From the NCBI RefSeq assembly GCF_034140825.1, contig NC_089035.1, positions 32,159,501-32,223,500 of the forward strand: a stretch of DNA of 64,000 nucleotides, read 5' to 3'. The notes beneath the pieces are model-generated. The model was not told where the DNA came from. It made no database searches and saw nothing but the letters and a program-made list of their open reading frames with translations. Numbering within the stretch: the first letter of the stretch is position 1; every line of letters starts with the position of its first letter. The DNA is from Oryza sativa Japonica Group (taxonomy: Eukaryota > Streptophyta > Magnoliopsida > Poales > Poaceae). A program made the position numbers and the translations under genes. Positions 49,027-61,300 of this stretch are shown here, in pieces.

Positions 49027-50277
49027 TCATTCCTCTATGTGTGATGCATGGTGAACACACATGCGCCATGTGCCATCAACCTTCTCGAAGACGTTTGTGG
49101 CGACTTGCTTCCCCCATGTTCTTCCTTTGGTCTTAACCACTTCCAAGCATGTGACGTAACCAAGGTCACCATGCACATGAACCTCTACATTTTTCAGATC
49201 AATGTTTAGTGGGAACTCATAATCTGCGCCACATACCATCTCCCAGCTTTGCATGACCACGTCATAACCTGATATCCGACCCGCAGCAGGATGGATAACA
49301 TATACATGGTCACCCTTAGCCCATAAAGAGTACATCGCTGCAAGATCGCCATTCTTGAAAGCATTGTAAAACCGTGTGTTTGCTGCAAGGAGGGAAGCTT
49401 TGGTATCTTCATGGAGGATGCGCAGATCATCCCTTATCTTTGCAGCCCGGGAATAATCTTCTTCCTGGATGGCTGTCTGTAAATTACGCTGCAGGGTTTC
49501 CTCGTCAATTGACAAATCTTCAGTCGTTGGGTAACCATCAGCATCTCCACTTTTAACATGAGCAATTTTGCATCGGCCCAAATTGGATGATGCAACTTGA
49601 AGCCCTGCACTGAAGATAACATATTAGACATTCTGAAGAAAACACAGGTTTCCTTTTTATAGTGAAAACTGAAAAAAATCTATGATGCAAATATTATCAA
49701 TGATCTTTCTTCTAGCCTCGAATTTCAGCAAGTAGCTTCAATACCTGGAGGTTGCAACTTGGGATTTAGAACAACTAACTGAATATGCACTAACAACTGA
49801 TATTTGATTTGCAAGCTACAAAATTCACTTCTATAGGCCTCACCAAATATCATACGGTCCTTAGCATCTACCTAAGCGCGTATTTGACCAAGCACGTATT
49901 ACCTGCATAGTTCAATTTTCCTCATCTAAACGTACGACCTCTCCCATCCAGCCAACAAATTACTCCCAAAACTGATGAAATTTGAAAGGGGCATTTGAGA
50001 ACAGCAATAATCCCCAACAAAATCGAACTTGTGGGGTTACCACTACTGAATCCGCGCGCGTACATCAGGCGTGAGTTCAAGCAATCAACCCCCAAAAATC
50101 TGAGATTCAGAGACAAGGAAGGGGGTCTCACATGTTTCTCGGCGCACCGCTCCGCCTCCGGCCGATGCAGATCCGCGTAGTGGCGGGGTTGGCGTAATCG
50201 GTGAAGAACCCCGCCTCGCAGAGCCGCGCGGTCGCGGACGGCCGCAACCAGCCGCTCGCAGCCGGCGCCGCAGACAT
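49027..50277 (-). CDS. UVR-motif plus SnoaL/NTF2-like domain protein, 2 exons
   Basis: Exons 50132-50277 and 49027-49609 give 242 residues with one GT-AG intron. The CAG at 49612-49610 is the acceptor; the next CAG four bases on would break the frame. Residues 1-45 are rich in Ala, Arg, Ser and Thr with few acids, like an organelle transit peptide. Residues about 86-112 (LQRNLQTAIQEEDYSRAAKI) match the UvrB/UvrC-type UVR helix pair, used for protein contacts. Residues about 117-238 match a SnoaL/NTF2-like alpha+beta cone fold, with RFYNAFKNGDLAAMYSLWAK and a closing VDGTWRMCVHHASH. This combination is known in plant proteins of unknown function, probably plastid. No enzyme activity is claimed. 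Confidence 0.85.
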
Positions 50278-51366
50278 CGCAGGCTTCCGTCAAATACCTT
50301 TTCCTCGGCTGCTTATCCTTGATACACTTTTGAGTTTGACTCCCCTCTTCTGGTCTACTAGCACTCTACTACTCCAGTAATTTAATTTTGTGGTTGTTTG
50401 GATCTCTAACACTACGGGTTTAAAATTGCCGAACGAAATTTCCGAAGTTGGTCCTATCGGACCGCCCCAGCCGATACCATATTATTTCGGCCGCATTTTT
50501 TTTATTTTTTCGTGAATTTGGTTTTTTTTTTAAATTTGATCAAATTGTATTAAAAAATTCATACAATTTTAATATTTCGGCCACCGCAGATACAAATAGC
50601 CCAACCGAAAGATTAAACCCTTATGTCCCCCAATGTACTTTTACCCAAAGAAGGTTTACTGGACCGTAAGGCTATGTTATTTTCTTAAACTATAAAAAAT
50701 GCACATGCGTTGTAACGGGTGAAGACTATTTTAATCTTATTATTGATATAATTTAGTTAATGTGAAATTCACCGTGTTAAATTTGTTTGGATATATACTT
50801 TGTTAGAAAATCACGAGCTGTAATTAGGAGTCCAATTATCTCAAGTTAATATACGAGTTTTTTTAAAAAAAGATTTCTCATACGATGATTCAAAATGAAA
50901 CATCAGTAATAAAAGTTGAACCAAAATAAAATTTACTCAAACTGATTTTGAGCAACTTAAAAGTTTAGGCTAGAAGTAAAATATGATGAAAAAAAACATT
51001 TAAATCAACTTGAAGTTTAGGTTTTAAAATTTAAATTTTAACTGCGACTTATACATGCACGATATGTTAGTAAAGAAAAACAACTTAAGTAACTACTTTT
51101 TGACTTCTGACTTGATCACTCAGAGCTAATCTACTAGTAACATTTTTTTATCAGCACTTGCATGTTAAGCATTATGGATTTCGGCAGCACCTTCTCCTTG
51201 TAAATGCATGCGAAATGCGATTTCACAATGAAGACAAAACCCAACAACTTGAAGGAGGCAAGAATATAGGATTCTTCATAATTTCGTAGTATCCTAAAGT
51301 TGTCATGTTTGACTACGGAACCAAAAGCTAATTAATCACTCGGGCCAAACACTGAGCAGCTGAGCA
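50278..51366. other. Divergent promoter region, UVR/SnoaL and O-methyltransferase
   Basis: Both genes start outward from this AT-rich 1.1-kb spacer. 50480-50590 has long T-runs and a CGGCC block at each side, possibly a worn insertion. No gene is seen. Confidence 0.45.
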
Positions 51367-52762
51367 ATGGACGCCAGCCGCAACTCCGACCTCGCCGCCG
51401 ACGAGCTCCTCCGGGCCCAAGCTGAGCTGTGGAACCATATCTTCGCGTACACCAAGTCCATGTCCCTCCGCTGCGCCGTCGAGCTCGGCATCCCTGACGC
51501 CGTCCACCGCCGTGGCGGCGCCGTTACGGTTCCCGAGCTCGTCGCGGAGCTCGCGCTGCCGCGCTCCAGGGAGCCCTTCCTGCGCCGCCTCATGCGGCTG
51601 CTCGCGCACGGTGGCATCTTCGACGCGGCCGCGGGTGCGGAGGACGCCTACGGGCTCACCGCGGTCTCGCGTCTCCTCGTCTCCGCGCCCGGGGGCGCGG
51701 GGCAGGGGCTCTCGCCGTTCGCGCGCGCCATGCTGCACCCCATCATCGTGTCGCCGTCCATCTCTCTGGCCTCGTGGTTCCGCGCCGCCGCCGCCGACGA
51801 CGACGACGAAGGAGCGGACGCGCCGCGCGTGCCGTTCGCCGCCGTCCACGGCGGGCGCGAACTCTGGGCGGTGGCGAAGGACGACCCGGGGTTCGGCGCG
51901 GCGTTCAACGACGCCATGGCGTGCGACGGCCGCTTCGTGATGGACGTGCTCCTGCACGGCCACCACCACGGCGGCGCGCAGCTGTTCCGGGGGATCACTT
52001 CGCTGGTGGACGTCGGCGGCGGGTCCGGCGGCGCCGCCAGGGCCAGCGCCGCCGCGTTCCCTCACGTCAGGTGCACCGTCCTCGAACTACCGCAAGTCGT
52101 CGCGACCGTCCCACCAGGCGACGGAGGCGTCGAGTTCGTCGCCGGGGACATGTTCGACCACGTCCCCAAGGCCGACGCCGTCCTCCTCAAGGTCACACCA
52201 TCACAGGCGCCTTCTCCTATAATCCTCGCAATTGCTTGCCTATATTCCAATAAACCAAAAACGATTTATCAGAAAATAGAAATTAATTAATATGTAAAAC
52301 TTCTTATATATTTGTTCCTATCAACTTAAAAGCCAACTATAAAAAATACGTTAAAATATCTTAAAATCAAATTAAAAATTTAATTTTAGCTTTTACTTTG
52401 ATTTATTAGGCCAACTGATGAGACTCTAAGCATGACATCTATTTTTGCAGTGGATCCTGCATGGGTGGGGGGACGAGGAGTGCGTGCGGATACTGCGGCG
52501 GTGCAGGGAGGCGGTGCCGGCGAGGGAGGACGGCAGGAGGGTGATCGTGATGGACCTGGTGGTGGGATCGTCGTCGAGCTTGGGAGATGGCGCGAGGGAC
52601 ACGGAGACGCAGCTGCTGTGGGACGTGATGATGATGGGGGTGGTGGGGAGCCCCGAGCGCGACGAGCGGGAGTTTTGCAAGATATTCCATGACGCGGGCT
52701 TCAGCGGCTACAAGATCCTGCACGTCCTGGGCATCCGGTCCGTCATCGAGGTTTACCCATGA
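51367..52762 (+). CDS. Class II plant O-methyltransferase (COMT-like), 2 exons
   Basis: SAM-dependent O-methyltransferase of the group that methylates phenylpropanoids, flavonoids or similar phenolics; the substrate cannot be told from sequence. Exons 51367-52191 and 52451-52762 give 378 residues, the family's usual length. Residues about 15-70 are the dimerisation domain (AELWNHIFAYTKSMSLRCAV). The SAM motif LVDVGGGSGG lies at about 216-225. The catalytic His is H279 in WILHGWGDEE and a conserved Glu is E344 in SPERDE. The residue after the catalytic His is Gly where COMT has Asp, and COMT Glu297 is Asp310. The single intron is at the usual family position just before WILH and carries a MITE fragment. 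Exon 1 is very GC-rich. A tandem repeat array starts right at the stop codon. Confidence 0.93.
52311..52412 (-). mobile_element. MITE fragment in the O-methyltransferase intron
   Basis: Read on the minus strand it shares AAAGCTAAAATT, TTTTAAGATATTTT and TTGGCTTTTAAGT with the element at 31694-31926, in the same order. Confidence 0.6.
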
Positions 52763-53099
52763 TTCCCTCTCTATTATGGATCTTTGTACCGGGTACATCA
52801 CAACGGTGAGATAGGTAAACGAAAAATCCATATGGAATGCATCTGATGTAAAAACACAAAAAAGTGCATAATAAACATACAAAACATAGTGATTTGTATA
52901 CCGATACAGAATCTAATGTTGATGAGCAAACCATACATAGCACTTCTGAAATAGGCTCATAACTAGGTCTAGATCAGTAGCTAAACCATGATTCCCTCTC
53001 TATTATGGATCATGTGCCGGGTATCATCACAATGGAGGAAAAGGTAAACGAAATCCATATGGAAACCATCTGATGTTAGAACACAAAAGAAGTGCATAA
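52756..53099 (+). repeat. Left part of a 226-bp tandem array, starting at the OMT stop codon
   Basis: Units beginning CATGATTCCCTCTCTATTAT start at about 52759 and 52987. Each runs through AATCCATATGGAA, AAGTGCATAATAAACATAC, ACATAGTGATTTGTA and TAACTAGGTCTAGATCAG. The second unit is cut after GTGCATAA by the Helitron. The array includes the O-methyltransferase stop codon and so its 3' UTR. Confidence 0.9.
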
Positions 53100-53399
53100 T
53101 CGCTTATATACAAACCTGCCGAGATTTGCGGCTCCTGGAGATTTTTGAGCTGGCGTGGCCACCTGCGCGTGCTGACGCGTCAGCGAGGCGCTGGATGGCG
53201 GGTGGTTTTCGTGAGCTCTCGCACGTCCGTGTCGTCGTTGGTGATTTTGCAAAAACACCCTTCATTTACTTGATAATTTGTTATAGATCCCTGGTCCTTA
53301 GTTCTAACGTTGTGCGCTCTTACTTAGAGGACCTCTTAAGAAAACAATATTCTATATGAAGAAGCGAAAAAACGGAAAATTGAACCGCGCTCTGAAAAC

Positions 53400-54145
53400 T
53401 AGAAGTTTAGGGGTTGTTTTTGCAACCCTCACCCCTTTCCCCAAACCCTAGCCGCCACCATTCCTCTGCCTCCTCTCCTCTCGCTCCGCTCTCTCTCCTG
53501 CCCAAGCGACGGCCGCCGCCGCGTGCCGTCCCCTCATCCTCTTCTTCCCGCAGTTGGCGACCTCCCCCGCGCACTCCCTACTGCGAGCTGTTGCTGTCGC
53601 CGCGCCGTCGTCCTGCCATCGCCATCCTCTCGCTCCCGCACCGCATCCGCCAACGAGGAGGCCGGGACTGTCGGATCCGGTGACTCCGGCCTCCTCGCCG
53701 GCAGATCCGGCCGCCCTGAAGCGAGGGGAAGCCAGGAGCCGCCTTCTACTCTTCTACCTCTATGCCCGGCACTGCCCCTCTCTCCCTCTCCCTCTCCCTC
53801 TCCATCCTGTTCATTTCCGGATCAACGGATGCCTGCGATTAGGCGGCCACGGACGTGCGTGTGGGACGTCGAGGAGACGGGGAATCACTGGATCCAGGAG
53901 GTCGGTGAACCGATTTGGAGAGGGAGCTGCATGATCTGTGGCATTGGTGTCCCGTTTCGGACAGCGGCGGTCTCCAGTACGGCGGGTGCTGCTGGATCTG
54001 CCGCATGGAGGGCTCCTCGTCAGCTCCATCCTACCTCTTCTTCTGCCTTTTTGGAAGGAGGTGAGGAGAGGAAAGTTTCCTCTGGAATTTCATACTGCAT
54101 GTTATATCTTTGCCAAGTTGGTGGTCTTAGTGTGATACTGTGATT
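53400..54145 (+). pseudogene. Captured gene-like segment inside the Helitron
   Basis: An abrupt GC-rich segment starts with CCAAACCCTAGCCGCCACCA, looking like a plant gene 5' UTR and first exon, and reads open for up to 206 codons (53523-54143). The rest of the Helitron is AT-rich. This is the usual look of a host gene fragment picked up by a Helitron. The parent gene is not recognised, and the frame has no known domain. Confidence 0.5.
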
Positions 54146-55122
54146 AATTTGGACCGATGAAGATATGTGTATTGAATTTTTCTTTGCAAGTTTAAATCAG
54201 TGTAACACTATGAATGTGAGCGTGTGAATGCAGCTTGTAGTGAAGCTTTGTTGAGCTTACGCAAAGCAGAGAAGGGCATCGGCGCGGGGTTCCTAGAGGA
54301 TGCTGCCACCTCCATCCCCTTGCGTCACGGCCGTGCTGCCCTACTGGTCCTCTGGCACAGCATCTAAGGTCATCTGCCACCACAACCAGGTTGCATCTCC
54401 ACCGAATGTGACCCCACTTTGATGGCGGCGAGCTTTGCTTTGGTAGTGTTGCTGTCAATTTGGCTGTGCATTTCTTTAAGGGGTTCATCTACGATCCATT
54501 GTAGCATGCAGATGACTTTAAATTACAAATGAGTTAATGCATAAGATTCTTTGTTTCCAAGTATAAGAAATTGATATATCTTTTGTTGAAGTATGAGTAT
54601 GCTGATTTGTTCCAGCAAAATATAGCAATGTACAATATTTTTTGTGGATAATAATTTGATAATGCTCCATCCAAATGTAGTCATGCATCTTCATCAAAAT
54701 AGATTGTGGCTTTGCATTTTTAGTTTGTTCATTACTAATTATGCCCCTTGAAGGTAGTGACTTCTATAAAATTAATTTATAACGAGCATGTTTGTAACTT
54801 GACATTAGATGACCTTTTACATGCAGAATCTGAGACTAAACGTATACACTAATCACACTAATCACTACTACTGCTGCTATATATTACTGTTGTACCAAAA
54901 ATATACAAGTGCATTTGATAAAGGTTATACAGGTCTGGATCAGAACTGTATATTACTGTTGCACCAAAAATAAATTAATGAACTGTAATTTTCTCTGTAT
55001 TATTTTTGGATGTGATTACTAAAGCTCGCTATGTGTCTGCTCTTTTTGCACTATAGATGTTATGTGGGGCATTCAGTATCAGCGCCGGAACCGACGCCAA
55101 CAGCCAGAGCAGGCGCCGTGAT
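54146..55122. other. Helitron interior, AT-rich
   Basis: No coding signal. A TATATTACTGTTG-ACCAAAAATA block occurs twice (near 54880 and 54947). Confidence 0.4.
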
Positions 55123-55376
55123 GTTGGATCAAGTTGTTAGGATTAGTTTCAGTGATTAAGTTTGTTAGGAAGATTAAGTTGTTAGTTCCTGGTTAGTAGC
55201 TGTTTGGTTTTCCATTGTAAGCCTATATAGGCCATTCGGTTTAAGTGATTAATCAAGAAAGAAGTTAATCCCAGTTCCTGTTAGTTTCCACCACGGCTCC
55301 GGGGAGGTGAGGCGTGCGTCCTCGCCCTCCCGTCGAGCACAGCTACGCGCTATGCCACTTAGGGCCGGCGCCTAAC
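55123..55376 (+). mobile_element. Solo-LTR-like fossil inside the Helitron
   Basis: A segment with TGTTGG at the left and CCTAACA at the right, a CCTATATAGGCC TATA-like core and a pyrimidine-rich right part resembles a short Copia-type LTR. No clear target duplication is seen. It is an old relic. Confidence 0.3.
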
Positions 55377-57589
55377 AATAGAAAATCAATTTATCTCAAT
55401 TTGTTGCACAATCCATCTATAGCTTCAATTCTATTCTAAGCTATCTAATCTTCCCAACGCCAATCAGCTGCTGCATTACAATGGATTACATTATTGCTTT
55501 GCGAATAATATGAGAAGAACCAAAGAAAACATGATGGATTGGTGCAAGATCAAAGGACTGGCATAGCTGTCCACTTCTCTTATTCTTGTAGGCTTTAGCT
55601 GGTGCAATGGTTTCAGTAGCAAAACTAGGCTATGATAGGCTGATGCCTGCCTTAACACGCCAAGACTCCAGGTGCACACAACATAGTAGATCAGAACAAA
55701 GGATGCCTGCATTGGTGCCATCCTCCAGGAGGAGAAATGGCACCACTGGCAACCAGTTTGGCTGATCGTTGTTCGTTGCCTACCTTGAGTTCACCGTTTA
55801 AATTATATTTGACATGTTCTTTACGGAAGTGAAAATTTAGTTGATTATCTGTTTACCAAATAGGCATATATTAGTTCTATAATTTGGTTGTTTGTGAACA
55901 AGAATTCTGTTGCAAGTTATAGCTGAAGATTGGTAACTCTATAAAAAAATTAATTATCATGACATAATAGACATTAACTCTGAACATATTAAATTATCAT
56001 GACATCCCCACGATGTGCAACAGAATTTAACTTGATATAAAAAAAATGATGTTACATTGTTTTCTAATTTGCATTCAGTAATGCCTATGATATTTTACAA
56101 ATGTAACTGACTTGTCCTTCAGATGCTTCTCATGTTCTACATTGGATGCATCCAGTTTTTATTGCAGCTCACTTTGAATCTTCTACCTAATGCTTCTAAT
56201 ATTTATGTCCTTTTTTATTTAATATGTGATGATTAGGTAATGCTTAGACTAGCATATAAAAGATTGGCTTGATTAGGGTTCTAAAATTGAAGTTTTCTTT
56301 GAAACGACTAATGTTATTATTTGCTCTTGCCATAGAAGTGGTTTTTCAGGACTATTGATAATATAACTATTGGTTTGGGATGATAAAGCTTCAGTTTAGG
56401 ACGATGAGCGCTGCCCTGTAGGTTAAAATCCCATTTTAACTAAGTTATGTATTATTTGACTAACTTGCACTTTCACCCTCTTCCTTTAAACATACTGATA
56501 GTATCTGCTCATAAAATTATTGTGCTTGCTATGATTTAGGTATTAAAATCACATACCTTTTATAATCTATGTAAAAGATGTACAACCAGAAACCAATAGG
56601 TTAACTTGACAGATTGACCTTTACAATCCTACAATACCATCCATTCCAACTTTCTTTGCTGAATAAATATGCTGCTGTGTGCATTATTTGGTTCACATAC
56701 CTGATTATTAGAAAATTACTGAAAACAGTTTGGATTGTTTACCTGTTTGTTTTTTTAGTATGGATAAATCATTACTTTGCTTTTGGTTGGTACCTTTTTG
56801 TGCCCCCCCTGCTATTTGAGATGTTTAATTAATTTCTTCACATTCGGCTAAATTTGTACCTGCTGGTGGTCCTTCAGTTAATTCATTCACAGATTACTTG
56901 ACATCGGCAATTGCTTCTTTGATTCTTACAATCTGAATATATACCAAAAAAACAACTATGTTAACTTGCTTTTTTCACATTCAGAAAAAGAACATTACTA
57001 GGAAACAAGGATGCTTAATTGTTCTAATATTGTTGAGTAGTTCAATGCCATAAGATTATTGACTGCCAGTATTGATAAAAAAAATTGTATTTTTGCATCA
57101 CTTCTCAGGCAGCTATGTACACGGGAGAAGCAATTCATCATAGCAAAAAATATTGCACTTCCATTTGCACATCAACAAAAGGGCCCCTGTGTGAATTCGG
57201 TGAAGGCATCCAAACCATATTAGTAGAATTTAGCCATGTGTAATATAGTTTTATAGTCCTATACTCCTATGTGCTCTGTTTCAATGCTACCACTATAAAA
57301 CTACTATGTACTGTCTATCCTGCCATCAAACATGTGGCACATTTTGCTATTTAGGACTGTCCACAATCTGCATATATGTTGTGATTAGCTTTTAGCCTCT
57401 ATAACAACTATCAATATAAATGCTCACGTCACAAAACTTCATTTTTTGCACTACACTAAACCTAAATCTCACACCATGTCGTTAGCCTATACTTGACCTT
57501 CACAGACCTTGCAAATAGCATTTGTTTCAGTTACCTACCAGAACCAACAGATGTAATCAATGATTTCCCTCTCCTGGCACCACTGGTGC
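55377..57589. other. Helitron interior, right part
   Basis: Largely AT-rich. A segment around 55490-55740 has higher complexity and could be another captured UTR or exon, but I recognise no protein in any frame. Confidence 0.4.
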
Positions 57590-57617
57590 AACGCGCGAAG
57601 CGCGCGTTCACCTCTAG

Positions 57618-57990
57618 TAAACGTACAAACATAGTGATTTGTACCGATACAGAAACAAATGTTGACAAGCAAACCATACATAGCACTTCTGAAATAGGCT
57701 CATAACTAGGTCTAGATCAGAAGCTAGCCCACGATTCCCTCTCTATTATGGATCCTGTGCCGGGTATACATCACAATGGCGGAAATAAACGAAATCCATA
57801 TGGAACGCATCTGATGTTAAAACACAAAAGAAGTGCATAATAAACATACAAACATAGTGATTTGTACCGATACAGAAACAAATGTTGACAAGCAAACCAT
57901 ACATAGCACTTCTGAAATAGGCTCATAACTAGGTCTAGATCAGAAGCTAACCATACATAGAACTAAGGAAATAAGTTCATAATAATTAGG
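57618..57990 (+). repeat. Right part of the 226-bp tandem array
   Basis: It continues the interrupted unit (TAAACGTACAAACATAGTG), then a full unit from about 57730, and ends in a diverged partial copy (ACCATACATAG onward). Spacing of ACATAGTGATTTGTACCG is 225 bp (57629 to 57854). Confidence 0.88.
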
Positions 57991-58375
57991 TCCACATTTC
58001 TGCATAAACAGGGTGCCGATGGTACATTAACGACGATAAACATCATCGCCCTTCCGACTCGACAGCTAGAGCTGCAGTCAAACATACAATCGAGTCGCTT
58101 TATTCGCCTGACCGCACGTAGGTATTCAGGCGTGAGGCAGCAATACCTACATGCAAAGCATCAGGAACGGTGGGACCATAACCAGACCGATGCCGTTTAC
58201 ATCTGGGATGAAGCGTGGAGTGGCTGCGTCTCCACATGTACGTATCCCTCCCTGTGTAAATGTCAGTGACCAAATTAGCTTTTGGATAATGGTAGAGTAC
58301 GAGGTCCAAAGGTACAGGAGAAGTGAATTTTCAGCAGTAAGGAAGAACTAGAGCATACCAGTTACTCAAGTAGCA
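57991..58375. other. Spacer and ARF3 3' UTR
   Basis: It contains a short inverted block around 58040-58115 (CTTCCGACTCGAC / CGAGTCGCTTTATTCG). The part next to 58376 is ARF3 3' UTR. Confidence 0.45.
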
Positions 58376-61300
58376 TCATATTCCCAAAGGAGCAGCACAA
58401 AGGGCATGAAGAGCACCAGGCGTACTGCAATTGTACCCAAACAAGTCTAGCATCCGTGGATTTTGGCAATCAGTTTCATAACTCACTTCCTTTTCACCAT
58501 CTTTGTCTGTTGGGATAATCTTCTCGGTCAAGGAAAAACCAAAAAGGCGGCAACTAGTTCTGTCAACCTCCCTTCCACCATTACCAGGCTTAGTAGCATT
58601 CCCAGGTGTTGAAGCCTTTCCAATTTTAAACTGGTCCCAGCTAGTTTCACTGAGCAACTTGTGCTGTCGCAAGGCTGGTTGGCTGTCATTTCCACTTTTG
58701 TCATTGTTCTTGCTTGCCAATTCAAGCTGTGGTACCCCTGTTTGGTATAACATAAGACTGGAAGGTGGAGAAGGTGGCACAGTTGACAGGGAGAGACAAT
58801 ATCCTTCATTTGCAGATGATAGTCCATTCATGGTAGCTGGGGTGCACACATAATTCTTTAATTCATATCTGCTTTTCGCTGAACATGCATCAGGCAACAT
58901 TCCTTGAAACGGAGGAACTGTCTGAGAAATTTCTTGACCTTGCAAGACCTCTGGGAATCCAATAGATTCACCGAAGCTTACAGATTGGTGGGTATAGCCA
59001 GAGTACTGCACTGGAAGTCTGCTTGTTGAACTGCCCAACATGCAGCTTCGTGTATCAGTAAGGAATCTCCAAGCATCAAAAGACTTACTTTTTGTAATGT
59101 CGATTGACTGAGGAGAACAAGTAGCACGATGGGTCCTAGAACCCATCAATTCTTGACCTTGCAAGACCCTGGGGAACTTTTCAGTTTCCACCGAGTCTGG
59201 ACGACCATTTCCATCTACAGGATTAACACAAAAACCAATAAGCATATAGGGTTAAAGAATTTATAGATCCAAGTATTGACCTCGTGCTCTTGGAACTCAC
59301 ACAGAGCTGGCACGTCCAAATTGCCCTGAGGGCATAATTTGGTTCTTTTAGAACTGGATGCCGACAGAGAATGAGCAACAGAGATTGAACCACCAACTAT
59401 CTCAATCTCCCATGGAGATACTCTATTTTGGCTGTTGCAGTCAGTAGCATCCTCCCATCGAACCTGTATGAAAAGACAGCAAATCAAATTGCTAACATTA
59501 GCGAATTTGGGTAATATTGACAATAGATTCACCATAAACGATTTATAATGGACAAATCAAAATCTATAAAAATTCTAAGCTGTTAGGCTTCCTATGGGGC
59601 CTTGATAATGTGGTCTTGGTCCAATCCAATAAAAAATATTTAGCCCCACCTAAACAGACATGGATGCCATCATAAAAGGTGTTGATAGCATTAAAATGTA
59701 TATGGTTACAGTTAGTAAATCCTCTAAATAATTGGTTTTGCACAACTTTGATGATCCTTACAGCTTACATTATGAAAGCAAACAAGTTCCAGCCCATATT
59801 AGCAAGCAATAATAACATGCCTCTAGTATTCTCTTCACTGTTTTGTTTCTCCTGTGTGCTCAATGAGCTTCATTGGGCGGCATAGGGCGACAAACATTGG
59901 CAACTGGCAGAAGACCAACGAAATTCCTCATCAAGAGAGTTTTTTTTAGCTGCCAACCAGATGTTATAAACAGCAAAACGGATAAACAGATTGTACACAT
60001 CCTACATCATTATTGTCCTTTTCAATCCAAATATGCGTGAAACAATTCTCTATCTTATTTTTTATCAAGGGGCCAAACTCCCCATTTCTATTAATAGAAA
60101 TGCAGGAACTACAAAGTTCTCAAACTACAAAAGCCTAGATACTTAAGAAATTTTACTCCAGCAGAAACAATTCTCTATCTGACATCTGCTAATGGTAAAC
60201 CTACATGGGAATCTTGGGATCAGAAGTGTGAAAAAGAAATGCATGCGAGGACCATTTGTCTTAAGGTGCCTCAAGGACTTACAAGACCATTTGTTCTGAT
60301 TCCCTTTAGATGGGTTGGCATTTTATTCTTGATATATCATCCCAATTGACTAATATGATTTGTCCCAACCACTAATGTGGGCTAAGCAAGAGACTGCAAA
60401 ATGTAGGAATCAAAGTGATACAAATCATCTAATCATTTTTATAGCACACCATTTTTATTACGTATTGAATTTATTTCGACAACTTCTCAGTTCTCACTTG
60501 AGCATTTATTAATGTTTGCACATATTTACTCACAAACAAAAGATCATAGAACATCCTAAGTAATTTCTCTACTCCACAAGATCAGGCTTGGATTCAAAAT
60601 TTGAGTTTGACAAGAAGGATGTTGCACCCATATTCAAGAGTTCAGCACTTCAGCTAACTTGATGAATTTATTTTAATGTGTGAAATAACCTCACATTTAA
60701 TCCGATAGACAAAACAGTAACTGAAATTGACTATATGTGGTGCCCTAATATATGTTTCAAAGACTTGGCAGGTAGCCAAAAGTTAATGTTCCGTAGTCAA
60801 CAAGCTTAATAAAAAAGCAGCTCAAATGCATACCAGAAGGCTTCTCCACTTTGAACCAGGCCATCTGATGGGGTCTACTTCACTAACACCGGCAATCATT
60901 CCAGAACGCCTACAACACAGATAGTAAGACCCAAGAAAGTATTATGCAAAAACAAAAAAAGATAGTTCAACTGAAAAATGCAAACCTCTCATTAACATCT
61001 TCACTCTCAAAATGAAACTTGAACCTCATTCCAATACAAACTGGATGGTTGAAGCTTTTCACGAACTTCCAATATGGAACAACGTACTCAGAAGCAGTAG
61101 CCCTACAAAGTCCAATGATTACAATATGTGAATGGATATATAGTCCAACTGCCCCAGAGAAAATGACATTGTATTGAGTTGGACCACACAAAATGAAACA
61201 CTATATGTTTTATTCAGCAGACCTTGGGTTGTAACAAATGTGAAAAACACTTCCATGTTTCAAGGAATCAGCCACAGCCGACAGTGTGCGCATCTTTGAA

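Larger units (their letters stand above)
53100..57617 (+). mobile_element. Non-autonomous Helitron, 4.5 kb
   Basis: It begins TC, ends CTAG, and has an 8-bp hairpin (AACGCGCG-AAG-CGCGCGTT, 57590-57608) five bases before the CTAG. It lies between A (53099) and T (57618) with no target duplication. The empty site can be read in the next array unit, where GTGCATAA runs straight into TAAAC-TACAAACATAG. These are the defining Helitron hallmarks. No Rep/helicase is seen, so it is non-autonomous. It carries a GC-rich gene-like segment and an LTR-like piece. Confidence 0.92.

Noticed and set aside
51328-52065. 245-codon antisense frame in the O-methyltransferase first exon
   Set aside because: It is a shadow of a GC-rich exon; the sense strand carries the SAM motif and conserved family blocks.
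55123-55376. Intact LTR retrotransposon in the Helitron
   Set aside because: Only one short LTR-like piece is seen, without an internal coding region, partner LTR or target duplication; kept only as a low-confidence fossil.
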